A DNA stretch of 14,009 bases from Candidatus Omnitrophota bacterium. Lineage in GTDB: Bacteria > Omnitrophota > Koll11 > Aquiviventales > Aquiviventaceae. The DNA is taken from assembly GCA_016196415.1 (NCBI GenBank), contig JACPXS010000097.1:1-14009 (forward strand), given 5' to 3'. The position numbers and the translations under genes are program-made. Below the pieces are notes generated by a model, which saw only the letters and a list, made by a program, of their open reading frames with translations, was not told the DNA's origin and did not search any database. Of the stretch, positions 1 to 6,084 are shown piece after piece; positions within the stretch are counted from its first letter, which is position 1; every line of letters starts with the position of its first letter.

Positions 1-14
1 GCGCGTCGAGGGGT

Positions 15-37
15 GACCCTTCGACGGGCTCAGGGTC
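15..37. repeat. Short inverted repeat, CCCTTCGAC...GCTCAGGG family
   Basis: GACCCT at 15-20 and AGGGTC at 32-37 are perfect 6-bp arms around an 11-nt centre. The core reads CCCTTCGAC then GGCTCAGGG. The same outer motifs, on the other strand, recur at 9886-9917. This looks like a dispersed palindromic repeat rather than a terminator, because no T-tract follows. The upstream neighbour is outside the window. Confidence 0.5.
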
Positions 38-140
38 AATGCGCCCCAATGTTAAGATTCAATCGTGGGCGCATTTAGGCGATCGGGATGTTAACGGTAC
101 TGTGGCGTCGTGGCGGGTTGATGAGGGCGTGGGACCTCCG

Positions 141-776
141 ATGCGGCACTCCTCGCAGGGACGATCCATCACCGTCGCGCTGATCGGCGGCGCCGTCCTC
201 GCGGGCCTCGGCGTCGTCATGGTCGCGGCCTCGCGCGGGATCCAAGCACCCCGTGCGAGGCGCGTCCTTCCGGATGATGGCCTGCTGCCGGAGTTCTCGC
301 TGATGGATGAGCGCGCGCGGCCGGTCACGCGCCAGACGCTGGACGGCTCGGTCTGGATCGCCGACTTGATCTTTACCCGTTGCGCAGGCCAGTGTCCGCT
401 CATGAGCGCGCAGATGGCGACGCTTGAGCGCAGGCTGGCTGATGCGGCCGGCCTTCGCTTGATTTCGATCAGCGTCGATCCCGCGCATGACACCCCCGCG
501 GCGCTGGCACGCTACGCGGCGCGGTATCGCACGCAGCCTGATCGATGGTGGTTTCTCACCGGAGCGCCCGAGGCGATTGCGACGGTGGCCCGGCAGGGAT
601 TTCATCTCGGGGTGAGTCAGGATGGCACCGTCCAGGAGCCGATCACGCACAGCGTGCGGCTGGTGCTGGTGGATCAGCGCGGGCATCTGCGGGGCTCGTA
701 CGACGCGATGGAGGCGGAGGCGATGGCCCGGTTGCTTGAAGACGCGCGCCGGCTCCTCACCGAGCCCCCGGCATGA
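141..776 (+). CDS. SCO1/SenC/PrrC family copper chaperone, membrane anchored
   Basis: Thioredoxin-fold protein of the SCO family, which delivers copper to the CuA site of cytochrome c oxidase or acts as a periplasmic thiol reductase. Starting at the ATG at 141 gives 211 residues: one N-terminal membrane segment (about residues 10-30), then a periplasmic domain. The copper ligands expected for SCO are present: CxxxC (C81-A-G-Q-C85, in the context FTRCAGQCPLM) and the distal His in THSVRLVLVD (H170). SISVDPAHDTP is also a family hallmark. The frame stays open upstream to an ATG at 39, but those 34 extra residues would precede the membrane anchor and part of them overlies the repeat at 15-37, so I prefer 141. 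No strong Shine-Dalgarno is visible. The stop overlaps the next start by ATGA. Confidence 0.9.
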   Translation: MRHSSQGRSITVALIGGAVLAGLGVVMVAASRGIQAPRARRVLPDDGLLPEFSLMDERARPVTRQTLDGSVWIADLIFTRCAGQCPLMSAQMATLERRLADAAGLRLISISVDPAHDTPAALARYAARYRTQPDRWWFLTGAPEAIATVARQGFHLGVSQDGTVQEPITHSVRLVLVDQRGHLRGSYDAMEAEAMARLLEDARRLLTEPPA

Positions 777-1195
777 CGCTGGCCGATCAGCCGGCGCTGA
801 ACGCGATCCTCAATGGCCTCAGCACCATCCTGCTCCTCACGGGTTTTTGCTGCATTCGGGTTGGGAAACTCACCGCGCACAAGTGCGCGATGCTGGGGGC
901 CTGCGGGACGTCGGTGGCCTTTCTGGCGTCGTACCTGATCTATCACGCGCGGGTCGGATCGGTGCGCTTCACGGGAACCGGCTGGGTCCGCCCCGTCTAT
1001 CTGACGGTGCTCATCACCCACACCGTCCTGGCCATCGCCATCGTCCCGTTGGTCCTGCGCACGTTGCTGTTGGCCGCGCGGGGGCGATTTGACCGGCACG
1101 TGGCCCTTGCGCGGTGGACGCTCCCGCTGTGGCTCTACGTCTCGGTGACCGGGGTCCTCGTGTACTGGATGCTGTACCATTTCAAGCCAACATGA
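773..1195 (+). CDS. DUF420 family integral membrane protein
   Basis: 140-residue, very hydrophobic protein of the DUF420 family (COG2322, YozB-like). Four membrane segments can be seen at roughly residues 8-28, 40-58, 73-100 and 112-135. The opening LNAILNGLSTILLLTGF and the GKLTAHKCAM segment are characteristic. Histidines H36, H58, H83, H109 and H136 lie at or near membrane ends and could bind haem or metal. This is inferred, since the family has no settled biochemical function, though it is commonly found beside SCO and cytochrome oxidase genes. The start ATG overlaps the stop of the SCO gene (ATGA, 773-776), and its own stop overlaps the next start in the same way, so translation of all three is probably coupled. 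Confidence 0.85.
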   Translation: MTLADQPALNAILNGLSTILLLTGFCCIRVGKLTAHKCAMLGACGTSVAFLASYLIYHARVGSVRFTGTGWVRPVYLTVLITHTVLAIAIVPLVLRTLLLAARGRFDRHVALARWTLPLWLYVSVTGVLVYWMLYHFKPT

Positions 1196-1476
1196 AAAAG
1201 GTCACAGGCAACAGCACAATTCAACATTTGAAATTTTGCCTTGTCGTTTTACCTGTTGCCTTTTACCTTTTGCTTTGGGCGTGGTCCTCCCCCTCACTCT
1301 GGGCGTGTCCGGGGTGCAAGGAAGCGCTGTTCGATCCCGCGCATCTCACGCAGCGGCTCTCCACAGCCCGGGGCTACGCCTTGAGCATTGCGTTGCTGCT
1401 GGCGATGCCCGTCGGGCTTGTGAGCGGCGTGACGCTGCTGGTCGTCAGGGCCCAGCGGCGGAGCAAGCGGGGGTAG
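1192..1476 (+). CDS. Small membrane-anchored CPGC protein
   Basis: 94-residue protein. A hydrophobic segment (about residues 13-36) is followed at once by ACPGCKEALFDP with a CxxC pair (C39, C42), then a second membrane segment (about 62-86) and a basic tail (RAQRRSKRG). This predicts a short periplasmic loop carrying a CPGC motif. The start was chosen at 1192 because it overlaps the DUF420 stop as ATGA; the frame is open further upstream, but that would overlap DUF420 by 80 bases. Position after SCO and DUF420 suggests a part in copper or thiol chemistry of oxidase assembly, but that is inference. I recognise no named family. The DNA for residues 4-28 is AT-rich and has a 7-nt repeat period, unlike its neighbours, so the N-terminal hydrophobic segment may derive from a repeat. 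Confidence 0.75.
   Translation: MKKVTGNSTIQHLKFCLVVLPVAFYLLLWAWSSPSLWACPGCKEALFDPAHLTQRLSTARGYALSIALLLAMPVGLVSGVTLLVVRAQRRSKRG
1201..1277. repeat. AT-rich degenerate 7-nt-period repeat inside a CDS
   Basis: Read in steps of seven from 1201, the sequence gives related words: GTCACAG, GCAACAG, CACAATT, CAACATT, later TTGCCTT, TACCTGT, TGCCTTT, TACCTTT, TGCTTTG. The stretch is far richer in A and T than everything around it. It codes for the N-terminal hydrophobic segment of the CPGC protein. It resembles the other short-period repeats at 3821-3893, 4757-4790 and 6158-6238 in period but not in sequence. Confidence 0.5.
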
Positions 1477-1497
1477 CGCATCAGTGTGACGTGACAC

Positions 1498-1606
1498 CGC
1501 AGAAGCGCAGAGCAGTCGCAGAACCGCAGCAGGCGTCCGCGTCTCGTTGACGACGTCACGTGTTCCCGTTGGCGGGTTGGCGCGTTTGCGCGTTGAGCGC
1601 GCGAAC
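1498..1606. repeat. Intergenic 8-nt-period repeats and a hairpin
   Basis: The gap 1477-1630 holds no gene. It contains CGCAGAAG, CGCAGAGC, CGCAGAAC and CGCAGCAG (1498-1532, with a 3-nt insertion), and then GTTGGCGG, GTTGGCGC, GTTTGCGC and GTTGAGCG in tandem (1568-1599). GTTTGCGCG at 1584-1592 can pair with CGCGCGAAC at 1598-1606 as a 9-bp stem with one G-T pair and a 5-nt loop. No T-tract follows, so it is not a standard intrinsic terminator, although it lies after the SCO-DUF420-CPGC unit. Confidence 0.5.
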
Positions 1607-1630
1607 ACGCAACCCCAGCGTCCCGATGGA

Positions 1631-1659
1631 TTGACACCTCTGGGCTTTCGCGTTAGACT
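1631..1659 (+). promoter_or_regulatory. Sigma70-type promoter of the TIGR04073 gene
   Basis: TTGACA (1631-1636) is a perfect -35 hexamer. A 17-nt spacer leads to TAGACT (1654-1659), which matches four of six -10 positions. Transcription would start near 1666, giving a leader of about 29 nt containing GGAGGAG (1684-1690), four bases before the ATG at 1695. It is the most complete -35/-10 pair in the window. Confidence 0.65.
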
Positions 1660-1694
1660 GCCTTTACGCATTTTGCTCAACACGGAGGAGCGAC

Positions 1695-2192
1695 ATGAAA
1701 CGGATCACCTGGGTTGTCATCGGGGTGTTGGTCGTTGGGGCTCAGCCCGCGTGGGCTGCGCGCACGCCGGTGCATGAAGCGGCGGAATCCCAAGATTACG
1801 GGCGAAAGTTTGGCGGGATGATCGGGCGCGGGGCGCTCAATGTGCTGACCAGCTTCGTGGATCTCCTCGTGAATGTCGTCAACGAGACCAAATCCGGCCC
1901 GCCGCTTGTGGGCACCCTCACGGGACTGGCGAAGGGGACGGGTTGCGGGGTCTTGCGACTCGGCTCCGGAGCGGTCGACCTGGTGACGTTTTGGGTGCCG
2001 GGGTTTAACGGGTTTCCCGTCTCCGACTCGTACGAGAACTGTCTGACGATGAGCGCCGCCACCTCGGAGGGAACCGCCCCGACCGGTTCCCCGCAGCCGG
2101 CTGCGACGTGGCAGGTTCCCACCGCCGAGCCCGGCGCGGCGCAGACGCCGACCCCAGAGCACGAGAAGCCCAAGAAGGCGTGGTCGAAGTAA
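1695..2192 (+). CDS. Secreted TIGR04073-family (exosortase-associated) protein
   Basis: 165 residues. A classical signal peptide ends at about AWA/AR (residue 21). The conserved core (about residues 32-117) has KFGGMIGRGALNVLTSF, then VVNETKSGPP, then a glycine-rich run GTLTGLAKGTGCGVLRLGSG and DLVTFWVPG, the pattern I associate with TIGR04073, a short periplasmic family named for co-occurrence with exosortase/PEP-CTERM systems. Residues 118-165 form a low-complexity Pro/Thr/Ala/Glu tail ending in lysines. No exosortase or PEP-CTERM gene is in view, and the molecular function is unknown. It has its own promoter and a strong ribosome site, so it is probably a single-gene unit. Confidence 0.75.
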   Translation: MKRITWVVIGVLVVGAQPAWAARTPVHEAAESQDYGRKFGGMIGRGALNVLTSFVDLLVNVVNETKSGPPLVGTLTGLAKGTGCGVLRLGSGAVDLVTFWVPGFNGFPVSDSYENCLTMSAATSEGTAPTGSPQPAATWQVPTAEPGAAQTPTPEHEKPKKAWSK

Positions 2193-2288
2193 CTCCGCCG
2201 TCAGTCCGCATCAGGCGGCTTGCGTGAGCGCCGAGAGTCCGCAGGCACACTGAGCCCGTTGACATCATCGATCGAGCGCCGTCCCACG

Positions 2289-2762
2289 ATGGGCGAGACC
2301 TACCTCACCAAAGCCGGATTGGAGAAACTCCGAGCCGAACACAAATCCCTTCTGCAGCAAAAGCGCGAGCTGACGGAGGAGGTCAGCAACGCTGCCGCCA
2401 TGGGGGACTTGCGCGAGAACGCCGAATACCATGCGGCGAGGGAGCGGCTGCAGCACGTCTCGCAGCGGCTGGCCGAGTTGGATGCGAAGCTCACCAGCGT
2501 CAGGATCATCGATGAGTTGGAGACCAAGGACGGGGAAGCGCGGGTTGGGATCCAGGTGACGCTCGAGGATGAACAGACCAAGGAGCGGTTTCACTACCTC
2601 TTGGTGGGGCCCGAAGAAGCCGATCCGCAGAACGGAAAGCTCTCCATGGCCTCACCGCTTGGCAAGCAGCTCCTGGGGAAAAAGAGGGGAGACCGATTTA
2701 CGCTGACGCTGCCCAACGCCGCGGTTCCGTATCGCCTCGTCGATGTTCGGCGTCCGGCGTAA
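2289..2762 (+). CDS. greA: Transcription elongation factor GreA
   Basis: 157 residues, the usual GreA length. GreA enters the secondary channel of RNA polymerase and stimulates cleavage of backtracked RNA. The N-terminal coiled coil spans about residues 5-75, with the acidic tip in GDLRENAEY: D40 and E43 match the two acidic residues that position the catalytic metal. The C-terminal FKBP-like domain carries GPEEADPQNGKLSMASPLGK followed by LLGKKRGD. The start ATG at 2289 fits the family start (MGETYLTKAGLEKL). The frame is open upstream to 2220, but those residues match nothing in the family. No clear Shine-Dalgarno precedes 2289. Confidence 0.95.
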   Translation: MGETYLTKAGLEKLRAEHKSLLQQKRELTEEVSNAAAMGDLRENAEYHAARERLQHVSQRLAELDAKLTSVRIIDELETKDGEARVGIQVTLEDEQTKERFHYLLVGPEEADPQNGKLSMASPLGKQLLGKKRGDRFTLTLPNAAVPYRLVDVRRPA

Positions 2763-2816
2763 GATGCCCACCCAGCGTTTCGAAGCCGCTCGTGACGGCT
2801 CCAACCAGGTGACGGG

Positions 2817-3155
2817 ATGACCCAACCTCCGCTGGCGGCCCGCAAGTGCACCCCGTGCGAGGGAAGCTCAGCGCCGCTTCCGATCAGCGCGGCCCAAGCC
2901 CTTTTGCGGGATCTCAACGGATGGGAGCTCGTTGAGGGTGTGCGGATCAAAAAGACCGTTCCCTGCAAGAATTTTTTAGATGCCGTGGCGCTGATTCAAC
3001 GCATCGCGCCGATTGCCGAAGCCGAAGATCACCATCCCGATCTGCACCTCACGGGGTATAAGCGGCTGGCGATTGAGCTCTCCACCCATGCCATCGGCGG
3101 GTTATCCGAGAACGATTTCATTCTCGCCGCCAAAATCGATCAACTCCTTCGTTGA
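2817..3155 (+). CDS. 4a-hydroxytetrahydrobiopterin (pterin-4a-carbinolamine) dehydratase
   Basis: 112 residues, the normal size for the PCD/DCoH/PhhB family, which dehydrates 4a-hydroxytetrahydropterin during pterin recycling by aromatic amino acid hydroxylases. The signature EDHHPDL (residues 70-76) and H91 are present, and the end GGLSENDFILAAKIDQL is typical. The N-terminal KCTPCEGSSAPLP, with a CxxC pair, is also common in bacterial members. AGGTGA lies a few bases before the ATG. No aromatic amino acid hydroxylase lies in the window, so its partner is unknown; some bacterial homologues have been linked to molybdopterin metabolism. It sits 54 bases after greA and 64 before the peroxiredoxin-like gene, so it may be cotranscribed with them. 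Confidence 0.92.
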   Translation: MTQPPLAARKCTPCEGSSAPLPISAAQALLRDLNGWELVEGVRIKKTVPCKNFLDAVALIQRIAPIAEAEDHHPDLHLTGYKRLAIELSTHAIGGLSENDFILAAKIDQLLR

Positions 3156-3219
3156 TCAAACTCAGCGCCTCTCAGCCCGGCAACGGGAGCAACGTTCACG
3201 AACGAGGAGGATGACCAAT

Positions 3220-3795
3220 ATGGCCTTGACCCCCTCGACGATGTTGGCGCTGGGCACGCCAGCGCCGGACTTCACCCTGCCGGATGTCGTCTCAGGGCAG
3301 GTGATCTCCTTGGCGACTGTGGCGGGCAAGAAGGCGCTGCTGGTGATGTTCATCTGCTGCCACTGCCCGTACGTGCAGCATGTCAAGCAGGAACTGGCGC
3401 GTCTTGGGCGGGACTACGCCAACCAATCTGTTGGGATCGTGGCGATCAGCGCCAATGACGTCGTCAATTATCCGGACGATTCGCCCGATCGGCTGAAGGC
3501 GATGGCGAAGGCGCTTGGCTTCACGTTCCCGTTCTGCTATGACGAGAGCCAAGAGGTGGCCACGGCCTACACCGCCGCGTGCACGCCCGATTTCTTTCTC
3601 TTTGACGCGAACCGGAAACTCGTCTATCGCGGGCAATTGGATGAGAGCCGTCCTGGGAACACGCAACCTCTCACCGGGCGCGATCTTCGCTCGGCGATCG
3701 ACGCCGTGCTCGCCGGACGACCAGTCAGTCCGGATCAGCGGCCGAGCCTTGGCTGCAACATCAAGTGGAAAAAGGGTCACCACCCCGCCCACTAA
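3220..3795 (+). CDS. Peroxiredoxin-like thioredoxin-fold protein (AhpC/TSA-related, CCHCPY type)
   Basis: 191 residues in the AhpC/TSA-thioredoxin superfamily, a subgroup usually called PRX_like1. The redox motif is FICCHCPY (C46/C47 and C49), where most relatives have CNHCPY. Other hallmarks are SANDVVNYPDDSPD, the cis-Pro segment CTPDFFLFD (C121-T-P123), YRGQLDESRPGN and the C-terminal SLGCNIKWK (C179). There is no signal peptide, so it should be cytoplasmic; a peroxidase or disulphide reductase role is inferred from the fold. Two in-frame ATGs occur. GAGGAGG at 3204-3210 directly abuts the first (3211) but is 9 nt from the second (3220), so I chose 3220. The physiological substrate is not known. 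Confidence 0.88.
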   Translation: MALTPSTMLALGTPAPDFTLPDVVSGQVISLATVAGKKALLVMFICCHCPYVQHVKQELARLGRDYANQSVGIVAISANDVVNYPDDSPDRLKAMAKALGFTFPFCYDESQEVATAYTAACTPDFFLFDANRKLVYRGQLDESRPGNTQPLTGRDLRSAIDAVLAGRPVSPDQRPSLGCNIKWKKGHHPAH

Positions 3796-3805
3796 GAATA
3801 GCTCT

Positions 3806-3910
3806 CACAATGAGCGTTGCTCAAGGCTCTAGGCTGGAGGCTCGGGGGTAACGCACGTGCCTCGCGCCTCGACCCTTGAGCCTCGAGCCAGAGCGCCCAG
3901 GGTCATTGTG
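3806..3910. repeat. Large imperfect palindrome between convergent genes
   Basis: Outer arms CACAATGA (3806-3813) and TCATTGTG (3903-3910) are exact complements. Inside, 3826-3849 pairs with 3872-3894: GCTCT/AGAGC, GGCT/AGCC and GAGGCTC/GAGCCTC, plus a G-rich extension with two G-T pairs, interrupted only by one bulged base (3831) and one mismatch (3836/3885). That is about 22 paired positions. Both arms have a 7-nt period (TCAAGGC, TCTAGGC, TGGAGGC on the left; GCCTCGC, GCCTCGA, CCCTTGA, GCCTCGA on the right). The + strand peroxiredoxin-like gene ends at 3795 and the - strand arginine dihydrolase ends at 3903, so it could terminate transcription from both sides. It lacks T-tracts, and it may simply be a repeat. 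Confidence 0.6.
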
Positions 3911-4793
3911 ATAGGCGCTCTGAGCCTGGCACCTTTCCTATCCGAAGGACCAGGCACTTCGCGGACCCCCCCGCCTTCAGGAACTCCGAGAGATCAAGGG
4001 GGTAGAGCCGAAAGCCCCGCCGGATCAAGCGCCGCTTCAGCGAAGCCGACAGCCCCTCCTGCACGATGAGGGCGCTCGCTCCAGCCCGGCCCGTGCCGGC
4101 CGGCTGAGGGGAGACGAGAATCGCATTGCAGACAAACTGCGCGGCATCCGCTTCGCTGACCGCGACGGGATCCCGCACGAGGCTTTCGATCACCCGTTGG
4201 CCGTAGCGGTCAAACGCGCCGGGAAACCACAGCGCGCTGCGCGCATCGAGCGGACAAAAGCACGTGTCGAGATGGTAGAACCGCCGATCACGCAGCTCAA
4301 CCGGTAGCACCCGCGCGCCTAAGAGTCGCGCCAGCGCTTCATGGACCGGCGCGTCGGAGCGGAAGCGGAACCCAAAGATCAGGGTGTCCGCCATCCAGAG
4401 CGCATCGCCTTCCCCCTCGAAGTCATACCGGCGATCCAGCCGCACGATCCGGAAGCCCGCCTTCCTGAAGTACCGCTCGATGATCGGCTCTTCTCGCTGG
4501 CGCTCGGGATATCTGAAGTTGCTCCGAATCAGCGTCCGATCGACCACAAGCCCGGCGTTGGCCGTGAAGACGAGATCTGGCACCCCGGCGTGAGGAGGGA
4601 GCAACTTCACAGGGACGCCGAGTCGGCGGCTGAGCAGATGGTAGAGACGATTCCACTGGAGCTGCGCGCGGGCAGGATTGACCTGCCGCTTCAGGCTCAT
4701 CCACGGGTTGATTTCATAGGCGATGGTGTAGCGGGTCGGCCGGCACATTAACAACGAATGGGGAACGGGGAATGGGGAATGGAGAACGGACAT
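3903..4793 (-). CDS. Arginine dihydrolase (amidinotransferase/ADI superfamily), stand-alone
   Basis: Guanidine-modifying pentein-fold enzyme. The best match I recognise is the arginine dihydrolase type (cyanobacterial ArgZ and the N-terminal half of AgrE), converting arginine to ornithine, two ammonia and CO2. Numbered from the ATG at 4748 (281 aa), visible elements are MCRPTRYTIAYEINPWM at the N-terminus, FTANAG (N64), FEGEGDAL (E113, D115), YHLDTCF (H159) and the catalytic Cys in GGSAKCL (C265). All core catalytic positions are intact. The Asn in FTANAG, rather than Asp, is a feature I recall as typical of the dihydrolase group. The longer start at 4793 adds 15 residues encoded by a 7-nt repeat and leaves 6 bases after the upstream cyclodeaminase; neither start has a Shine-Dalgarno. 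Alternatives are a dimethylargininase or an ordinary deiminase, but the neighbour argues for the dihydrolase. Confidence 0.8.
   Translation of the reverse strand: MSVLHSPFPVPHSLLMCRPTRYTIAYEINPWMSLKRQVNPARAQLQWNRLYHLLSRRLGVPVKLLPPHAGVPDLVFTANAGLVVDRTLIRSNFRYPERQREEPIIERYFRKAGFRIVRLDRRYDFEGEGDALWMADTLIFGFRFRSDAPVHEALARLLGARVLPVELRDRRFYHLDTCFCPLDARSALWFPGAFDRYGQRVIESLVRDPVAVSEADAAQFVCNAILVSPQPAGTGRAGASALIVQEGLSASLKRRLIRRGFRLYPLDLSEFLKAGGSAKCLVLRIGKVPGSERLSQ
3909..3920. repeat. Left copy of a 12-bp inverted repeat flanking the arginine operon
   Basis: TGATAGGCGCTC here is the exact reverse complement of GAGCGCCTATCA at 6073-6084. It encodes the last residues (ERLSQ) of the arginine dihydrolase on the - strand. 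About 20 of 24 bases match when the alignment is extended. Confidence 0.5.
4757..4790. repeat. Heptamer tandem repeat, AATGGGG type
   Basis: Consecutive 7-mers AATGGGG, AACGGGG, AATGGGG, AATGGAG and AACGG(A/C) fill the space between the cyclodeaminase stop and the arginine dihydrolase ATG at 4748. If translation starts at 4793 the repeat is coding (HSPFPVPHS on the - strand). It has the same period as the repeats at 1201-1277, 3821-3893 and 6158-6238. Confidence 0.75.
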
Positions 4794-4799
4794 CGCGGA

Positions 4800-6014
4800 C
4801 TACAAGCGCAAGGCGCGGGTGAGCTCGCGGAGGAAGGATTCAATGTCGGAGACGATGCCGATGCCTTGAAAGGTTCCTCGGTCGGAGAGTTTGGTGACGA
4901 CCGCAGGGTTGATATCCACACAGACCGTCTTGACCGTGGACGGCAACAGGTTGCCGGTGGCAATCGCATGCAGGGTGGAAGCGATCATGAGCGCCAGCCC
5001 CACGTCCTTGAGGTGCTTGCGCATCGCCTCCTGGGCCTGCAACACATCGGTGATGACGTCAGGCAGCGGGCCGTCGTCTCGGATCGAGCCTGAGAGAACA
5101 AACGGGACCCGCCGCACCACGCAGGCGTGCATGATGCCTTTCTTGAGCGCGCCTCGCCGCACCGCCGCGCGAATGCCGCCGAGGCTTCGGATCGTGTTGA
5201 TGGCGCGCATATGGTGGTCGTGCCCGTCTTTCACCGCGACCCCGCGATCCAGGCGCACCCCAAGGGACGTCCCGTAGAGCGCCGACTCAATGTCATGCGT
5301 GGCCAAGCCGTTGCCGGCGAAGAGCACGTGCACGAAGCCGGCTTTGATGAGGCGCTCCACGTAGGGGCCGCTGCCGGTGTGGACGACGGCCGGTCCGGCC
5401 ACGACCAGAATCTTTTTTCCGGCGCGCCTGACCGCGCGCATCTCCTGGGCGAGCCGCTGGATGAGTTGGGTTTTGGGTTTTTCCGACGAGACCGCGCTGC
5501 CCATGAACTGAAAGACTTCCGGCACTCGCGCCCGTTCAAGCGGGGTGAGCTTCACCCCCTCCGTGCCGCAGACCACCCAGTCGCCTTTCTTGATGCGCGC
5601 CATCGGGGTGCACAGCGCCGCTCCCGTTGAGGGGTTCACGACGATTCCGCAGTCCATCTCGATGCCCCGCACGCTCCGCCATCGTCCGCGGAATCGCACG
5701 TCGGTGGGGAGGTTCGTCGTCGAGTAGAACAGTGGGGGGAACACCCCGTCCTTGGGGGCGCGAACCAGGTGGATGTCTCGCAGGTGCTCGGGAAGGGCGC
5801 CGAGGCGCGCCAGGCGGCGCACGATGTGCTCCAGCTGGCGTTGGGAATGGGCGTCGATCCGCAACCGGGCGGTGGAGATATCGGTCTTGCGCTTGCCGAT
5901 GCGGATTTCCAGGATCTCGAATGCGCCGTCGAGATCCATGATTTCATCCAACACTTTGGGCAGGATGAGCGAGTCAATGATGTGGCCGCGCACGTGCACA
6001 ATTTCTGACGCCAT
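4800..6014 (-). CDS. Ornithine cyclodeaminase, TIGR00300 (LOR/SDH domain) type
   Basis: 404 residues from ATG 6014 (a GTG at 6017 is also possible). It belongs to the TIGR00300/PF04455 family, first named after the LOR/SDH bifunctional enzyme and later shown in archaea and in cyanobacterial AgrE to be an NAD-dependent ornithine cyclodeaminase (ornithine to proline plus ammonia). It is unrelated in fold to the classical Ocd/mu-crystallin type. Visible blocks: the N-terminal LOR/SDH segment ending near FYSTTNLPTDVRF and MDCGIVV; then CTPMARIKKGDWVVCG; the nucleotide-binding part with VVAGPAVVHTGSG and FAGNGLATHDIE; LDRGVAVKDGHDHHMRAIN; and a C-terminal CVDINPAVVTKLSDRG. It is the first gene of the - strand unit. 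A TGGTATACT promoter at 6033-6025 puts the predicted transcript start right at its start codon. Confidence 0.85.
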   Translation of the reverse strand: MASEIVHVRGHIIDSLILPKVLDEIMDLDGAFEILEIRIGKRKTDISTARLRIDAHSQRQLEHIVRRLARLGALPEHLRDIHLVRAPKDGVFPPLFYSTTNLPTDVRFRGRWRSVRGIEMDCGIVVNPSTGAALCTPMARIKKGDWVVCGTEGVKLTPLERARVPEVFQFMGSAVSSEKPKTQLIQRLAQEMRAVRRAGKKILVVAGPAVVHTGSGPYVERLIKAGFVHVLFAGNGLATHDIESALYGTSLGVRLDRGVAVKDGHDHHMRAINTIRSLGGIRAAVRRGALKKGIMHACVVRRVPFVLSGSIRDDGPLPDVITDVLQAQEAMRKHLKDVGLALMIASTLHAIATGNLLPSTVKTVCVDINPAVVTKLSDRGTFQGIGIVSDIESFLRELTRALRL

Positions 6015-6024
6015 CACAGGAGGT

Positions 6025-6033
6025 AGTATACCA
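6025..6033 (-). promoter_or_regulatory. Extended -10 promoter of the cyclodeaminase/arginine dihydrolase unit
   Basis: On the - strand, 6033 to 6025 reads TGGTATACT, an extended -10 (TGn plus TATACT, five of six to TATAAT). No good -35 lies upstream. The start point would fall near 6018, only 0-4 nt before the GTG/ATG starts (6017/6014), so the mRNA would be leaderless or nearly so. Confidence 0.5.
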
Positions 6034-6061
6034 TGCTTCTTCGACCCGCCACGGGACGCGG

Positions 6062-6070
6062 TGATATACT
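6062..6070 (+). promoter_or_regulatory. Extended -10 promoter of putA
   Basis: TGATATACT on the + strand is an extended -10 with the same TATACT hexamer as the opposing promoter 30 bp away. No convincing -35 is present. Transcription would start near 6077, giving putA a leader of about 180 nt containing two hairpin-forming repeats. Confidence 0.45.
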
Positions 6071-6072
6071 AA

Positions 6073-6084
6073 GAGCGCCTATCA
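6073..6084. repeat. Right copy of the 12-bp inverted repeat flanking the arginine operon
   Basis: GAGCGCCTATCA is the exact reverse complement of 3909-3920. A further 12-mer, TCAAGGCTCTAG, occurs in direct orientation at 6120-6131 and at 3821-3832, so both flanks of the two-gene - strand unit share two short words. Confidence 0.5.

Noticed and set aside
39..140. Longer start for the SCO protein at the ATG at 39.
   Set aside because: It begins next to a palindromic repeat and would put 34 polar residues before the membrane anchor; the ATG at 141 gives a normal anchored SCO protein.
1547..1777. 76-codon + strand ORF between the CPGC and TIGR04073 genes.
   Set aside because: It runs across the 8-nt repeats, the promoter and the ribosome site of the TIGR04073 gene in another frame, so it cannot be a normal gene.
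2259..2264. TTGACA upstream of greA as a possible -35 box.
   Set aside because: At 16-18 bp spacing the -10 window reads GTCCCA/TCCCAC/CCCACG, nothing like TATAAT, and transcription would start within greA.
3857..4069. 70-codon + strand ORF across the 3806-3910 palindrome.
   Set aside because: It is made of the repeat and the antisense of the arginine dihydrolase end; low-complexity Pro/Ala/Arg product.
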